This document shows positions 1 through 6,846 of a DNA stretch of 12,351 nucleotides, piece by piece. The translations under genes and the position numbers were made by a program. The notes beneath the pieces are model-generated. The model ran no database searches. It saw only the letters and a list, made by a program, of their open reading frames with translations, and was not told where the DNA came from. Origin of the DNA: DSBN01 sp041686355. GTDB taxonomy: Bacteria > Spirochaetota > Spirochaetia > DSM-16054 > Sediminispirochaetaceae. Positions within the stretch are counted from its first letter, which is position 1. The number at the start of each line of letters is the position of its first letter. The stretch is taken from positions 1 to 12,351 of the forward strand of contig JAWLDZ010000071.1 of NCBI GenBank assembly GCA_041686355.1. Reading direction: 5' to 3'.

Positions 1-747
1 TAGTAGTACAATTATAGAAATACCAACGTGGTGTACTACTTTTTTTAGAGGCAGGAGGCTGCGGTAAGAGGTTCGCGGGTTGTAACGCCCAAATCCCCGG
101 CTTTCAAGGGCCATAGAGAGGGTGGGGATCCCCTTAATCGAGTGTATCATTACCGATACCAGGGTGGGAAAGATGTGAGAGAACTTTTTGATTGGATGAA
201 ATTTCCGGCGTCCCTGGGGCGCCGGGCGCCGCAGGGCATGGGCATCTTCAATGTTTCGGTAGAGCTGCAGTAGGGAGGGGATGTAGCGGAATGCAATGGT
301 TACCACCAGAGCCCCGGAGTAGGGCAGTCCGAACCAGCGCAGGGTAAGAATAAAATCATCTATGGTGGTGGTGCGAAAAAACAGAAAAAACGCAGAGGTT
401 ATGCCGCTGAAGCGAACAATTAAAACAAAGGCCTCCTGCAAACCGCCCTCGGTAATGCGAATAAAACCCCCTATCTGATACAGCTCTCTGCCGGACTGGT
501 GAAAAGGAGGGGTCAACAGTGCTATCAATAGCAGAAGCGGCCAGATAGTTTTGAGCGGCTGCAGTACCTGCCCCAGGGAGAGTCCCGCCCAAATCAGCAG
601 CACCAGAGCCAAATAATAGGCTGTGAGGGCAACTATACTTACAGGAAGGATCAGCGCAATGACCCATAGAATCAACAGTGAAAACTTTATGCGCGGATCG
701 GCTTTATGGACAAAGGAGTTTCCTGGCAAATAGGTGCCGCTGATCAT
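1..747 (-). CDS. ecfT: ECF transporter transmembrane coupling subunit EcfT (3' end beyond window)
   Basis: The frame is open from ATG 747-745 to base 1: 249 codons, no stop, so the C-terminus lies outside the window. The product starts MISGTYLPGNSFVHKADPRI, the usual EcfT/CbiQ opening (GxYxPGxSxxHxxDPRxK). Hydrophobic segments lie at about residues 22-42, 44-60, 67-85, 107-130 and 230 onward. The cytoplasmic coupling helices end in ALESRGFG (213-220), the second Ala-Arg-Gly motif that docks on the ATPases. The first motif region (about 169-179, AHALRRPARQG) is less canonical. EcfT joins the ATPase pair to an S-component in the inner membrane. Its ATG overlaps the TGA of the upstream ATPase gene (ATGA), and its ribosome binding site GGAGG (755-759) lies inside that gene, so translation is probably coupled. 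Most EcfT proteins are about 250-270 residues, so little is missing. The substrate cannot be told from the sequence. Confidence 0.93.
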   Translation of the reverse strand, partial: MISGTYLPGNSFVHKADPRIKFSLLILWVIALILPVSIVALTAYYLALVLLIWAGLSLGQVLQPLKTIWPLLLLIALLTPPFHQSGRELYQIGGFIRITEGGLQEAFVLIVRFSGITSAFFLFFRTTTIDDFILTLRWFGLPYSGALVVTIAFRYIPSLLQLYRNIEDAHALRRPAPQGRRKFHPIKKFSHIFPTLVSVMIHSIKGIPTLSMALESRGFGRYNPRTSYRSLLPLKKVVHHVGISIIVLL

Positions 748-2213
748 GAGTCGCCCTCCGGTATCAGGCGGCCGGCTTTCATGCGCAGAATCCGATCGGA
801 GTAGTGTCGGGCCAGATCGGTATCGTGAGAGATAATCAGCAGGGCCCGCTGGGGAGATTTGAAGGCAGTTATCAGCGCGGCAAAGTCCTTAGGACTGATG
901 CCGGAATCGGTTTCGTCAAATATACAGATGGGCCTCTGCAGCAGCCAATAGGTGGCTGCCTGCAGTCGTTTACGGGTACCGTAGCTCAACAATGTGGGTG
1001 AAGTGTCGGCCGGAGGGAGCTGGAAGCTTTGGATAGCACTCTGAACCAGGGCGGTTACCCCTTCACGGCTGAGCCCCTTTTCCTTCAGGCCATAGGCCAG
1101 CTCTTCCTCAATAGAGGGCAGGAATATCTGGTAATCCGGATTCTGGAACAGGTATGCCGCTGAACTGCGCAAAAGCTCCAGAGCTGCGGGGCCCTCGGCG
1201 CTATCCGGGAGGCTAATTGTCCCCCCCTGGGGAGTGTATAAGCCGCAGAGCAGCTTGGCGAGGGTGGTTTTCCCGCATCCGTTTGGTCCTGCCAGGGTGA
1301 GCGTTTCGCCGGCCCGCAACGCAAAGTGATCAATTTCGAGGGAGAAATCGGTAACTCCGGAGTAGTGAAAGCTAAGGTCTTCGGCCTCCAGCAGCACCGG
1401 TCCGGGGCCTTCCGCTTTCCCGCCGAGCTCCGCCTCTGTCTCTGCGGCCTCAGCCCCAGCCTTGGCCGGGGCGGTCGGCTGCAGGCGCAGGCCCTCCTGT
1501 TCTGCAATCCGGTCAATTGCCTCTGCTTCGCTGTGCAGCCGGCCTTGGGAGAGTATTGCCCGCTGCTGCTGAGGGGCTGCCAGTGAAGCGGGCATTTTTG
1601 AAGTGAACAGCAGGACAGTACTGTTCTGCTGTGTAAGATACTCCATAAGGGTCTGCCGCCACTGGAGATCCATCTCGTCGAGGGTCTCATCTAAGACCCA
1701 GACCGGTGGAGCAATCGCCGCCAGGACCGCACACAGGAGTCGTTTTTTTTCTCCGCCGGATAAAGTGGCGGGGTTCCGCCCGGCCTTCTCTTCCAATCCA
1801 AAACGGGCGAGCTCACGATCTACCCGCTCGGCGATAGCAGGTGGAGCATAGCCTAATGATTCCAGGGGATAGGCAATCTCCGAATCGACCCTAGTCGTCA
1901 GAATTTGGTCATCCGGATTCTGGAAAATGGTTCCCACCGTTTCGATCATGTCCTGGGGCCGCAGTTCGCGCACATTTTGCCCGAAGATAGTAAGCTCGCC
2001 CTGTAAACTGCCGCCGGTGTAGCGCGGTGCCAGTCCGGTGAGGATGCGGCTTAGGGTGGTTTTTCCCGATTCAGGGGCACCGATAATGGTGTGGAGCTCC
2101 CCCTGATGAATAGTGTAGTGCAGGTTTCTAAATAAAGGGGAGTCAGGAGTATGACTATCCGAATAATGGGGATAGGTAAAAGTGATGTTGTGAAATTTTA
2201 TTAGCCTTTTCAT
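744..2213 (-). CDS. ecfA: Fused double ATPase of an ECF transporter (EcfA-EcfA' in one chain)
   Basis: 489 residues with two ABC ATPase domains in tandem. Domain 1: Walker A GAPESGKT (45-52), Q-loop Gln98, signature LSGGE (151-155), Walker B VWVLDE (171-176). Domain 2: Walker A GPNGCGKT (309-316), Q-loop Gln357, signature LSYGT (409-413), Walker B ICIFDE (429-434), H-loop His463. An Ala/Glu/Gly-rich linker (about 245-272) joins them. The FQNPDDQI and FQNPDYQI stretches are typical of ECF/CbiO ATPases. The chain powers vitamin or metal uptake with EcfT, encoded directly downstream with a 4-base overlap. The degeneracy is asymmetric: domain 1 has Ser205 where the H-loop His belongs, and domain 2 has a weak signature and Ser440 in place of the D-loop Asp. 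All three fall on one composite ATP site. The ATG is preceded by AGGAG at only 3 bases. Confidence in the family is high; the substrate is unknown. Confidence 0.95.
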   Translation of the reverse strand: MKRLIKFHNITFTYPHYSDSHTPDSPLFRNLHYTIHQGELHTIIGAPESGKTTLSRILTGLAPRYTGGSLQGELTIFGQNVRELRPQDMIETVGTIFQNPDDQILTTRVDSEIAYPLESLGYAPPAIAERVDRELARFGLEEKAGRNPATLSGGEKKRLLCAVLAAIAPPVWVLDETLDEMDLQWRQTLMEYLTQQNSTVLLFTSKMPASLAAPQQQRAILSQGRLHSEAEAIDRIAEQEGLRLQPTAPAKAGAEAAETEAELGGKAEGPGPVLLEAEDLSFHYSGVTDFSLEIDHFALRAGETLTLAGPNGCGKTTLAKLLCGLYTPQGGTISLPDSAEGPAALELLRSSAAYLFQNPDYQIFLPSIEEELAYGLKEKGLSREGVTALVQSAIQSFQLPPADTSPTLLSYGTRKRLQAATYWLLQRPICIFDETDSGISPKDFAALITAFKSPQRALLIISHDTDLARHYSDRILRMKAGRLIPEGDS

Positions 2214-2221
2214 GAACTCCT

Positions 2222-2276
2222 GCCGGAGTCAAAGTATACAGGAAAGGCCGGCCTCTGGGAACAGAGAAACTCCGGC
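2222..2276 (-). other. Potential RNA hairpin overlapping the ribosome binding region of ecfA
   Basis: In the 81-base gap before ecfA, GCCGGAGT (minus strand, 2276-2269) is the exact complement of ACTCCGGC (2229-2222). The second arm abuts the AGGAG ribosome binding site (2221-2217). Between the arms lie a smaller hairpin CTCTG-TTCC-CAGAG (2266-2253) and the self-complementary AGGCCGGCCT (about 2245-2254). The layout resembles a small multi-branched leader that could hide the ribosome binding site. No known riboswitch class is recognised, and the overlap with a candidate promoter means it would form only on read-through from the upstream gene. Confidence 0.3.
2233..2261 (-). promoter_or_regulatory. 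Candidate sigma-70-type promoter for ecfA-ecfT
   Basis: Reading the minus strand, TTCCCA (2261-2256) and TATACT (2238-2233) are separated by 17 bases, giving 4/6 and 5/6 matches to the consensus. The predicted transcription start falls about 13 bases before the ecfA ATG, leaving room only for the ribosome binding site. This would let the transporter be expressed apart from the upstream metalloenzyme gene. It rests on pattern only. Confidence 0.35.
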
Positions 2277-2294
2277 GCCCCTCGAAAGAGAACA

Positions 2295-3209
2295 TTAAGA
2301 TAGGCCGTAGTAACTGAGAATAAAGGGTTTTATATCAAGCAGCGATTCAGGGGAGGGGAGTTTCGTGGCGATCTGCTCGGCCCTGGATGAGATGAGAAAA
2401 AAGGGTACCGGATTGAGGGTGTGATCGCCGATGTGCATGTCCTCTGCATTTCCGTGGTCACTTATTATCAGGATGTCGATCTGTTCCTTTGACTGTTTTC
2501 GGATTTCGCGCGCAAAGGCGTTGATATTGGAGACACAGTGGCGGATAGCAGCTGCCTTGCGGGCATGGCCGTAGGTATCGGTTAAAAAGTATTCAAAAAA
2601 TACAAAATCGTGGCGTTTGAAAATGTTGAGTATGTGGGAGGCGGCCCGTTTGGGAGCTATCGGGCGAATGTGGAAACCCCGATCCTTTAACATCTGGTTA
2701 GTGATATCGGCGAATACCGCCCGCCGCAGCCGGTAATCCGTATAATAGCGGAAGGGTACCCCGGCGGCTTCGATTGAGAGGGTGGAGACGGGGAACATAT
2801 TTTTTCGGCGTTTTCTGCGCACCGTAAAATAGTTGTGTGAGTAAAGGTTGGCACTTGTCACCCGCACCCCATTCTGCGCCAGGGTTTTCATCACCCCGTG
2901 TTCGGCGATTATGGGCAGCAGCTGGGCGCTGGGAAAGGCCTGCTGGTGGTACCCCAATTCACGGGCGGCGTTTATTCCGGTCATGAAGCTGGTCTGACCG
3001 GTTGCGGATTGGGGCCTGCCCGGTACGCCAAGTGTTGCGTCAATTGGAAGCAGCAGCAGCTGAGGCGTGCGTATAGGTACCTGCTCCGAATGAAAAGCCG
3101 CAGGCCCGATAAAGGGATCGCCTAGATGAATAAGCGGATTCTGCTCCGGATCGTTGCTGCCAATGCCTACCCCGTCTATAAAAAACAAGAAAAGCTTGGG
3201 TCTGCCCAC
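2295..3209 (-). CDS. PGM / alkaline-phosphatase superfamily metalloenzyme
   Basis: 304 residues, start GTG 3209-3207, placed by AAGGAGGTT (3223-3215) just upstream. The fold signature of the superfamily of alkaline phosphatase, cofactor-independent phosphoglycerate mutase and phosphopentomutase is visible in order. Asp12 is in FFIDGVGIG. The nucleophile region is PQSATGQTSFMTG (67-78, probably Thr70, Ser68 or Thr73). Asp211 and His215 are in DTYGHARK, Asp251-His252 in ISDHGNAED, and His263 in GDHTLNPVP. These are the usual ligands of a two-metal site, so a phosphoryl-transfer or phosphate-hydrolysis activity is likely. At 304 residues it is much shorter than iPGM (about 510) and lacks the large inserted transferase domain, so it is not a standard glycolytic mutase. 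No signal peptide is visible, so it is probably cytoplasmic. It is co-oriented with ecfA across an 81-base gap, but no functional link can be read from the sequence. The substrate is unknown. Confidence 0.85.
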   Translation of the reverse strand: MGRPKLFLFFIDGVGIGSNDPEQNPLIHLGDPFIGPAAFHSEQVPIRTPQLLLLPIDATLGVPGRPQSATGQTSFMTGINAARELGYHQQAFPSAQLLPIIAEHGVMKTLAQNGVRVTSANLYSHNYFTVRRKRRKNMFPVSTLSIEAAGVPFRYYTDYRLRRAVFADITNQMLKDRGFHIRPIAPKRAASHILNIFKRHDFVFFEYFLTDTYGHARKAAAIRHCVSNINAFAREIRKQSKEQIDILIISDHGNAEDMHIGDHTLNPVPFFLISSRAEQIATKLPSPESLLDIKPFILSYYGLS

Positions 3210-3229
3210 CTTACAACCTCCTTGCTTAT

Positions 3230-3258
3230 AATGTAAGTTTGAAAAGGAATTGCTTCAA
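3230..3258 (-). promoter_or_regulatory. Candidate promoter for the metalloenzyme gene
   Basis: On the minus strand TTGAAG (3258-3253) is followed after 17 bases by TACATT (3235-3230), in the divergent gap 3210-3373. The leader would be very short, with the ribosome binding site almost at the 5' end. The same gap must hold the promoter of the plus-strand thioredoxin gene. The best -10 there is TAAAAT near 3323-3328, but no matching -35 was found. The gap also carries GACCCG twice, 19 bases apart (about 3292 and 3311), and ACCCG-G-CGGGT (about 3312-3322), which could be a small operator. Confidence 0.3.
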
Positions 3259-3373
3259 GTCAGGTGCTACAAAAATATGTGTGTTGAAGCTGACCCGTGG
3301 AGATTTGCTCGACCCGGCGGGTTAAAATTAGTACATTGAACCTCCAAGGTGTGAACAACAGGAGGCTGAAGAT

Positions 3374-4267
3374 ATGCAGATTGGACCATTTACGATTCCC
3401 TTATTGCTCATCAGGGCTGTGGTAGCCCTCGGGGCCGGTTATGTTCTGCAGCGGTTAGTGCTGGGGCGATACAAAAGCGCAGGACGCCTTTTCTGGGATA
3501 TCCTGTTCGACTCGATTCTGGCGGGTTTTCTTTTATGGAAGATTGCTCCCCTGTTGCTGGACCCCTCGCTTCTGTGGACAGACCCCATGGCTGCCTTGTA
3601 CCGCCCCGGCGGACAACTGGGGCTGCTGCTGGGTATTCCGGGGGCGGTTCTAGTGGCGGGGATACAGCTGCTGCGCCGCCGACCGCTGCCGGAGCAGTTT
3701 TTCAGGCTGGCCGGACTTAGCCTGGCAACTGCGGCCCTGGTCTTTGTACTCGCCGGAGTTGTGGAAGATCAGTTTTTGCAGGCGGGGCCCGGCGGTGGAA
3801 CAGCCGGCAGTGGGGTGGCCGGCAGCCAGTTCGGGGGTGAGGCCGAAGGTGATGCGGGGCTTCGTTCACTCCTGATGGATTTAAGCACGCCCCTGGAGGG
3901 GCATGGACCTTCAGTGAACCTCCAGGCCGATTTTATGGTGGTAAACGCCTGGGCCAGCTGGTGTCCCCCTTGCCGCGGTGAAGTCCCGGAATTGATTGCA
4001 TTTTATAATACTATTGACGATGCGAATATAGAATTAGTCGCCCTGAATATGAGCTCAACTGAAAACTCAATGGCGGATGTGAGGGAGTTTGTGGAGGACA
4101 ACTCTCTGCCCTTTCCAGTGCGCCTTGACCCGGAGGGGGAGCTGGGCCGGCGTTTGGAAATTGAAAATCTACCCACTACAATTGTAGTAGGTCCGGAGGG
4201 AAATGTGATTGCGCGGCGAAGCGGGGTTATCGACCGCTTCTGGCTGAGGACCCATACACAGCGATAA
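3374..4267 (+). CDS. Membrane-anchored TlpA/ResA-type thioredoxin-fold oxidoreductase
   Basis: 297 residues, ATG preceded by AGGAGG at 8 bases. The first half is a membrane domain with about four hydrophobic segments (8-29, 42-62, 81-100, 111-131). A Gly-rich linker (137-157) follows, then a thioredoxin fold. Its active site is WCPPC (196-200, Cys197 and Cys200) in VVNAWASWCPPCRGE, and the cis-proline is in NLPTT (Pro267). This is the TlpA/ResA pattern: a thiol-disulfide reductase held on the outer face of the inner membrane, used in other bacteria for cytochrome c maturation or for reducing surface or periplasmic proteins. The N-terminal half, opening IGPFTIPLLLIR, has a loose look of the first helices of prolipoprotein diacylglyceryl transferase, an arrangement seen in some TlpA proteins. 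No catalytic Lgt motif is evident, so it is likely an anchor. The gene ends 22 bases before the aminotransferase gene, so the two are probably co-transcribed. Confidence 0.88.
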   Translation: MQIGPFTIPLLLIRAVVALGAGYVLQRLVLGRYKSAGRLFWDILFDSILAGFLLWKIAPLLLDPSLLWTDPMAALYRPGGQLGLLLGIPGAVLVAGIQLLRRRPLPEQFFRLAGLSLATAALVFVLAGVVEDQFLQAGPGGGTAGSGVAGSQFGGEAEGDAGLRSLLMDLSTPLEGHGPSVNLQADFMVVNAWASWCPPCRGEVPELIAFYNTIDDANIELVALNMSSTENSMADVREFVEDNSLPFPVRLDPEGELGRRLEIENLPTTIVVGPEGNVIARRSGVIDRFWLRTHTQR

Positions 4268-4289
4268 GCTTCAAATCGGGAGGTAAGAA

Positions 4290-5450
4290 ATGGAGCAGGG
4301 AACAACCGTACAGATGAACACCGACCCCCAGGTGGTAGATATGGCTCTTGGCCATCCCAGTCCTGGTCTGCTGCCCTTAGATTTGATACAGGCGGCGGCT
4401 GAACATCGTTTTGTCCAAAGGGACCCCTTGATCCTGCAATACGGCCACGAGCAGGGCGACCTGGGGTTTCGTACCGAGCTGGCTCGCTTTCTGGAGCGCC
4501 GGACCGGAGGGGTGATAGCCCCGGAATCGCTCATGGTAACCGGCGGGGTTTCACAGGCGATTGCCATGTTGTGCAGCCTGTACACCAGGCCCGGAGACGA
4601 GGTAGTGGTGGAGGACCCCACCTATTTTCTGGCACTGCGTATATTCGCCGACTTCGGCCTACAGGTAACCAGCCTTCCGGGAGACTCGGAGGGTCTGGAC
4701 CCGGAGGCGCTTGAGGAGTATCTGCGAAACAGGAGTTCCACTGCTCCGCTGCGCTTTCTCTATACAATCCCGGTGTTTCAGAACCCGACCGGTAAAACTA
4801 TCTCTTCAAAGCGCCGGCAAAGGATAATCGAGCTGGCCGAGAAGTACGAGCTTCTGATTATAGCCGATGAGGCCTATCAGCTGCTGGGCTACGAGGTCAC
4901 CCCGCCCCCGCCTATGGCCTGCAGCGCTTCTTCGAGGGTCATTTCCCTGGGCTCTTTCTCTAAAATCTTGGGGCCCGGCCTGCGGCTCGGCTGGCTGCAG
5001 GCTGAATCGGAGCAGATTAAAAGGATTATCAGTTGCGGTATGCTGGACAGCGGGGGAGGGTTGAATCCCTTTACCTCGGCAATTGTCCGCAGTATGTTTC
5101 AATCCGGCAGTATGGACCGGCATTTGGACCGTTTGATCGAGGTGTATCGGCAGCGGATGAATGTGCTGTCCCGAAGTATTTGGACGGAGCTGGCGGAGTA
5201 TGCGGAGTTTGTACATCCGGGGGGCGGCTATTTTCTGTGGGTAAAACTGCCGGATGGAGTGGATACCCACAGCCTAAAGAAGGCTGCCGGTGCGTATAAG
5301 GTAAACTTTATTCCCGGCAGCCGGACCTCTCCCCGCGGCTCGTTTCAGCAGTACCTGCGCCTGAGCATATCCTACAATGATGAGGTTCGTCTGCAGCTTG
5401 GTGTTCAACGTGTGGCCGAGGCTCTCAAGGGGGTTGCTGCAGGCTTATAA
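4290..5450 (+). CDS. PLP-dependent aminotransferase, class I/II (2-aminoadipate / ARO8-MocR-like branch)
   Basis: 386 residues, fold type I aminotransferase. The PLP-binding lysine is Lys225 in SLGSFSKILGPGLRLGW. Asp193 and Tyr196 (ADEAY) hold the pyridine nitrogen and phenol oxygen of PLP, Asn165 is in FQNPTG, and Arg357 (YLRLSIS) is the substrate carboxylate binder. TGGVSQA (84-90) forms the phosphate loop. The wording SFSKILGPGLRLGW and YGHEQGDLGFRTELA matches the branch containing 2-aminoadipate/LysN-type transaminases and the aminotransferase half of MocR regulators. No N-terminal helix-turn-helix is present, so it is an enzyme and not a regulator. It is cytoplasmic and transfers amino groups between amino acids and 2-oxo acids; exact substrates cannot be assigned. 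The start is fixed by GGGAGGT 5 bases before ATG. It follows the thioredoxin gene by 22 bases. No clear terminator is seen after it. Confidence 0.92.
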   Translation: MEQGTTVQMNTDPQVVDMALGHPSPGLLPLDLIQAAAEHRFVQRDPLILQYGHEQGDLGFRTELARFLERRTGGVIAPESLMVTGGVSQAIAMLCSLYTRPGDEVVVEDPTYFLALRIFADFGLQVTSLPGDSEGLDPEALEEYLRNRSSTAPLRFLYTIPVFQNPTGKTISSKRRQRIIELAEKYELLIIADEAYQLLGYEVTPPPPMACSASSRVISLGSFSKILGPGLRLGWLQAESEQIKRIISCGMLDSGGGLNPFTSAIVRSMFQSGSMDRHLDRLIEVYRQRMNVLSRSIWTELAEYAEFVHPGGGYFLWVKLPDGVDTHSLKKAAGAYKVNFIPGSRTSPRGSFQQYLRLSISYNDEVRLQLGVQRVAEALKGVAAGL

Positions 5451-5475
5451 TAGGCTGACAAGATTTTTTAAAACG

Positions 5476-5513
5476 CCTGACTTGTACACCTGACTTGTGT
5501 TTACCTGATTGGT
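5476..5513 (+). repeat. Three short direct repeats over the promoter of the DOMON operon
   Basis: CCTGACTTGT occurs at 5476-5485 and exactly again at 5489-5498. A diverged copy, CCTGATTGGT, is at 5504-5513. The spacing is 13 and 15 bases. The second copy overlaps the candidate -35 box and the third sits in the spacer, which is where a repressor or co-activator would bind. No known regulator motif is recognised. Confidence 0.5.
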
Positions 5514-5523
5514 TACCTATTCT
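5495..5523 (+). promoter_or_regulatory. Candidate promoter for the DOMON operon
   Basis: TTGTGT (5495-5500), a 17-base spacer and TATTCT (5518-5523) precede the GTG start by about 20 bases, leaving a short leader holding the AAGGAGG site. The match is moderate (3/6 and 4/6) with ideal spacing. Confidence 0.38.
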
Positions 5524-5542
5524 TAGTGTAAGGAGGATTGCA

Positions 5543-6085
5543 GTGCAAAAGTCAATTGTATGTATTGGTTTACTATTTTTAGCAGCTTCAGTTTTGTGGG
5601 CAGGGGGAAGCCAGGAGGTAACTCCCCAGCAGGCCGGTGACGGTTATAAGGTGATAACCGCCGATGAGCTGGAGTTTAGGTGGCTGGTTGAGGATGAGAC
5701 TCTTAAGGTAGAGGTGACTGCACCAACCACCGGATGGGTGGCGGTTGGATTTGATCCCAGCCGTGCTATGAAGGATGCCGATTTTATATTCGGCTTTGTG
5801 AAAGATGGAGAGCTGCAGATTAGCGACCATTTTGGGAGCGGTGCCTTTTCTCACGAAGCGGATACTGAACTCGGTGGTACGGATGATATTATCTCCGCTT
5901 CCGGTAAAGAGGCCGACGGCAGTACTACCATGGAGTTTACAATACCCTTGAACTCCGGAGATGAGTATGATGTCGATTTAAGTACGGGGCAGGAACATAC
6001 GGTACTGTTTGCCTACGGGCCGGATGGGGCCGACGATTTTTCTACAAAACACAGTTTCCGCACGAAAGTCAATTTGCAGTTTTAA
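5543..6085 (+). CDS. Secreted DOMON-domain protein, probable haem b binder
   Basis: 180 residues from GTG 5543, chosen over an in-frame ATG at 5495 because AAGGAGG lies 6 bases upstream and a clean signal peptide then begins at residue 1. That peptide is MQKSIVCIGLLFLAASVLWA with likely cleavage before GGSQE. The mature part is one beta-rich DOMON domain. LEFRWLVEDETLKVEV and TGWVAVGFD are its first strands. MKDADFIFGFVKDGE follows, then SDHFGSG, and a final strand with TKHSFRTKV. In haem-binding DOMON domains (cytochrome part of cellobiose dehydrogenase and prokaryotic relatives) the axial ligands are a Met early and a His near the end. Met76 and His170 sit at those places. This suggests an exported electron carrier or redox sensor; a sugar-binding DOMON is the alternative. 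Its TAA overlaps the next start (TAATG), so the two genes are coupled. Confidence 0.82.
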   Translation: MQKSIVCIGLLFLAASVLWAGGSQEVTPQQAGDGYKVITADELEFRWLVEDETLKVEVTAPTTGWVAVGFDPSRAMKDADFIFGFVKDGELQISDHFGSGAFSHEADTELGGTDDIISASGKEADGSTTMEFTIPLNSGDEYDVDLSTGQEHTVLFAYGPDGADDFSTKHSFRTKVNLQF

Positions 6086-6789
6086 TGGGGCTGGAAGGAA
6101 AGCGGCCTCACACCAGAGCCCTATTCAGCTTGACCTTGCTGCTGCTTGCCTTCCTGGGTGGTGTCTATACAACAAGCGCCCAGGAAGAGCCGGGCGGGCA
6201 GCTCACTGAGAGGGACCAGCTTAAAAACTCAGATGCCCAAGGCGAGGCAAATGACCAGCTGCCCTCGCTTGCAGAGTGGAACCGTGAGCGGGTCAACATT
6301 CAGAAAAACGGGATGTATGTGCTCGGCTCCTGGGCGGTGGGTAACCTTGCTGTCAGCGGGTACTACATGACCAAGACCCGGGACCGTAATTTCTATTTTC
6401 ATCAGATGAACGTATTCTGGAACGTGGTTAATCTCGGAATTGCCGGAATTGGATACGCAGGTGCTCTGCAGAGTCCCTTGGGCCTTGGATTGGAACAAAC
6501 TATTGAAGAGTATCGAAGTTTTGGGAGGATCCTCGGAATCAATGCGGCTTTGGATGTGGGCTATGTAATGACGGGGCTGTTTCTAAAGAATAGGGGGAAA
6601 AAGTCCGATTCACATTCGGAGCGTTTGATAGGCTACGGTGATTCCCTGGTTCTGCAGGGCAGTTTCCTGTTTGTGTTTGATGTAACCCTCGCGTATATCA
6701 ACCGTTACGCCCTGGCAAAGATGGCGGAAGCCTATTCACTGGAGATCTCCGCTGTTCCGTGGGGTTTGAGCGTCCGTTTCGGCTGGTAA
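6085..6789 (+). CDS. Uncharacterised multi-pass membrane protein coupled to the DOMON gene
   Basis: 234 residues. The ATG shares a base with the preceding stop (TAATG). A signal-like segment (about 12-32, likely cut in TTSA|QEEP) is followed by a polar, acidic stretch (33-73). About four membrane helices then follow: 76-95 (MYVLGSWAVGNLAVSGYYM), 107-128 (HQMNVFWNVVNLGIAGIGYA), 148-167 and 188-206. Conserved-looking pairs such as GSWAVGN and MNVFWNVVN recall a family of small bacterial membrane proteins of unknown function. I recall DUF6992 as a possible match but could not verify it. The C-terminus, LSVRFGW, ends in an aromatic residue as outer-membrane barrels do, but the rest is helical. 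Coupling to the DOMON gene suggests the two products act together, possibly as a membrane partner for the soluble haem domain. That role is inference from position alone. Confidence 0.7.
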   Translation: MGLEGKRPHTRALFSLTLLLLAFLGGVYTTSAQEEPGGQLTERDQLKNSDAQGEANDQLPSLAEWNRERVNIQKNGMYVLGSWAVGNLAVSGYYMTKTRDRNFYFHQMNVFWNVVNLGIAGIGYAGALQSPLGLGLEQTIEEYRSFGRILGINAALDVGYVMTGLFLKNRGKKSDSHSERLIGYGDSLVLQGSFLFVFDVTLAYINRYALAKMAEAYSLEISAVPWGLSVRFGW

Positions 6790-6798
6790 TAAAAGCTA

Positions 6799-6827
6799 TT
6801 TACAGCCGTGCTCAATACCGTTAACAT
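6799..6827 (+). promoter_or_regulatory. Candidate promoter for the paired cyclase-like operon
   Basis: TTTACA (6799-6804) and TAACAT (6822-6827) are 17 bases apart in the 57-base gap before the first cyclase-like gene, matching the consensus at 5/6 and 4/6. The predicted start is close to the AGGGAGG ribosome binding site (6832-6838), giving a very short leader. Confidence 0.42.
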
Positions 6828-6846
6828 AGCTAGGGAGGACACATCC

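Noticed and set aside
356..667. Minus-strand open frame of 103 codons near the left edge
   Set aside because: It lies inside ecfT in a different frame; the true EcfT frame runs from 747 to base 1.
1085..1690. Open frame of about 200 codons on the minus strand inside ecfA
   Set aside because: It overlaps the clear two-domain ATPase in another frame, has no domain signature, and is Arg/Pro/Ser-rich as expected of a shadow frame in GC-rich DNA.
3253..3295. Inverted GTCAG / CTGAC and CTTCAA / TTGAAG pairs in the divergent gap
   Set aside because: The two halves are in swapped order, so they do not form one continuous palindrome; chance similarity is likely.
4806..5270. Minus-strand open frame of 154 codons
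   Set aside because: It is antisense to the aminotransferase, which has every catalytic residue; no motif and no ribosome binding site.
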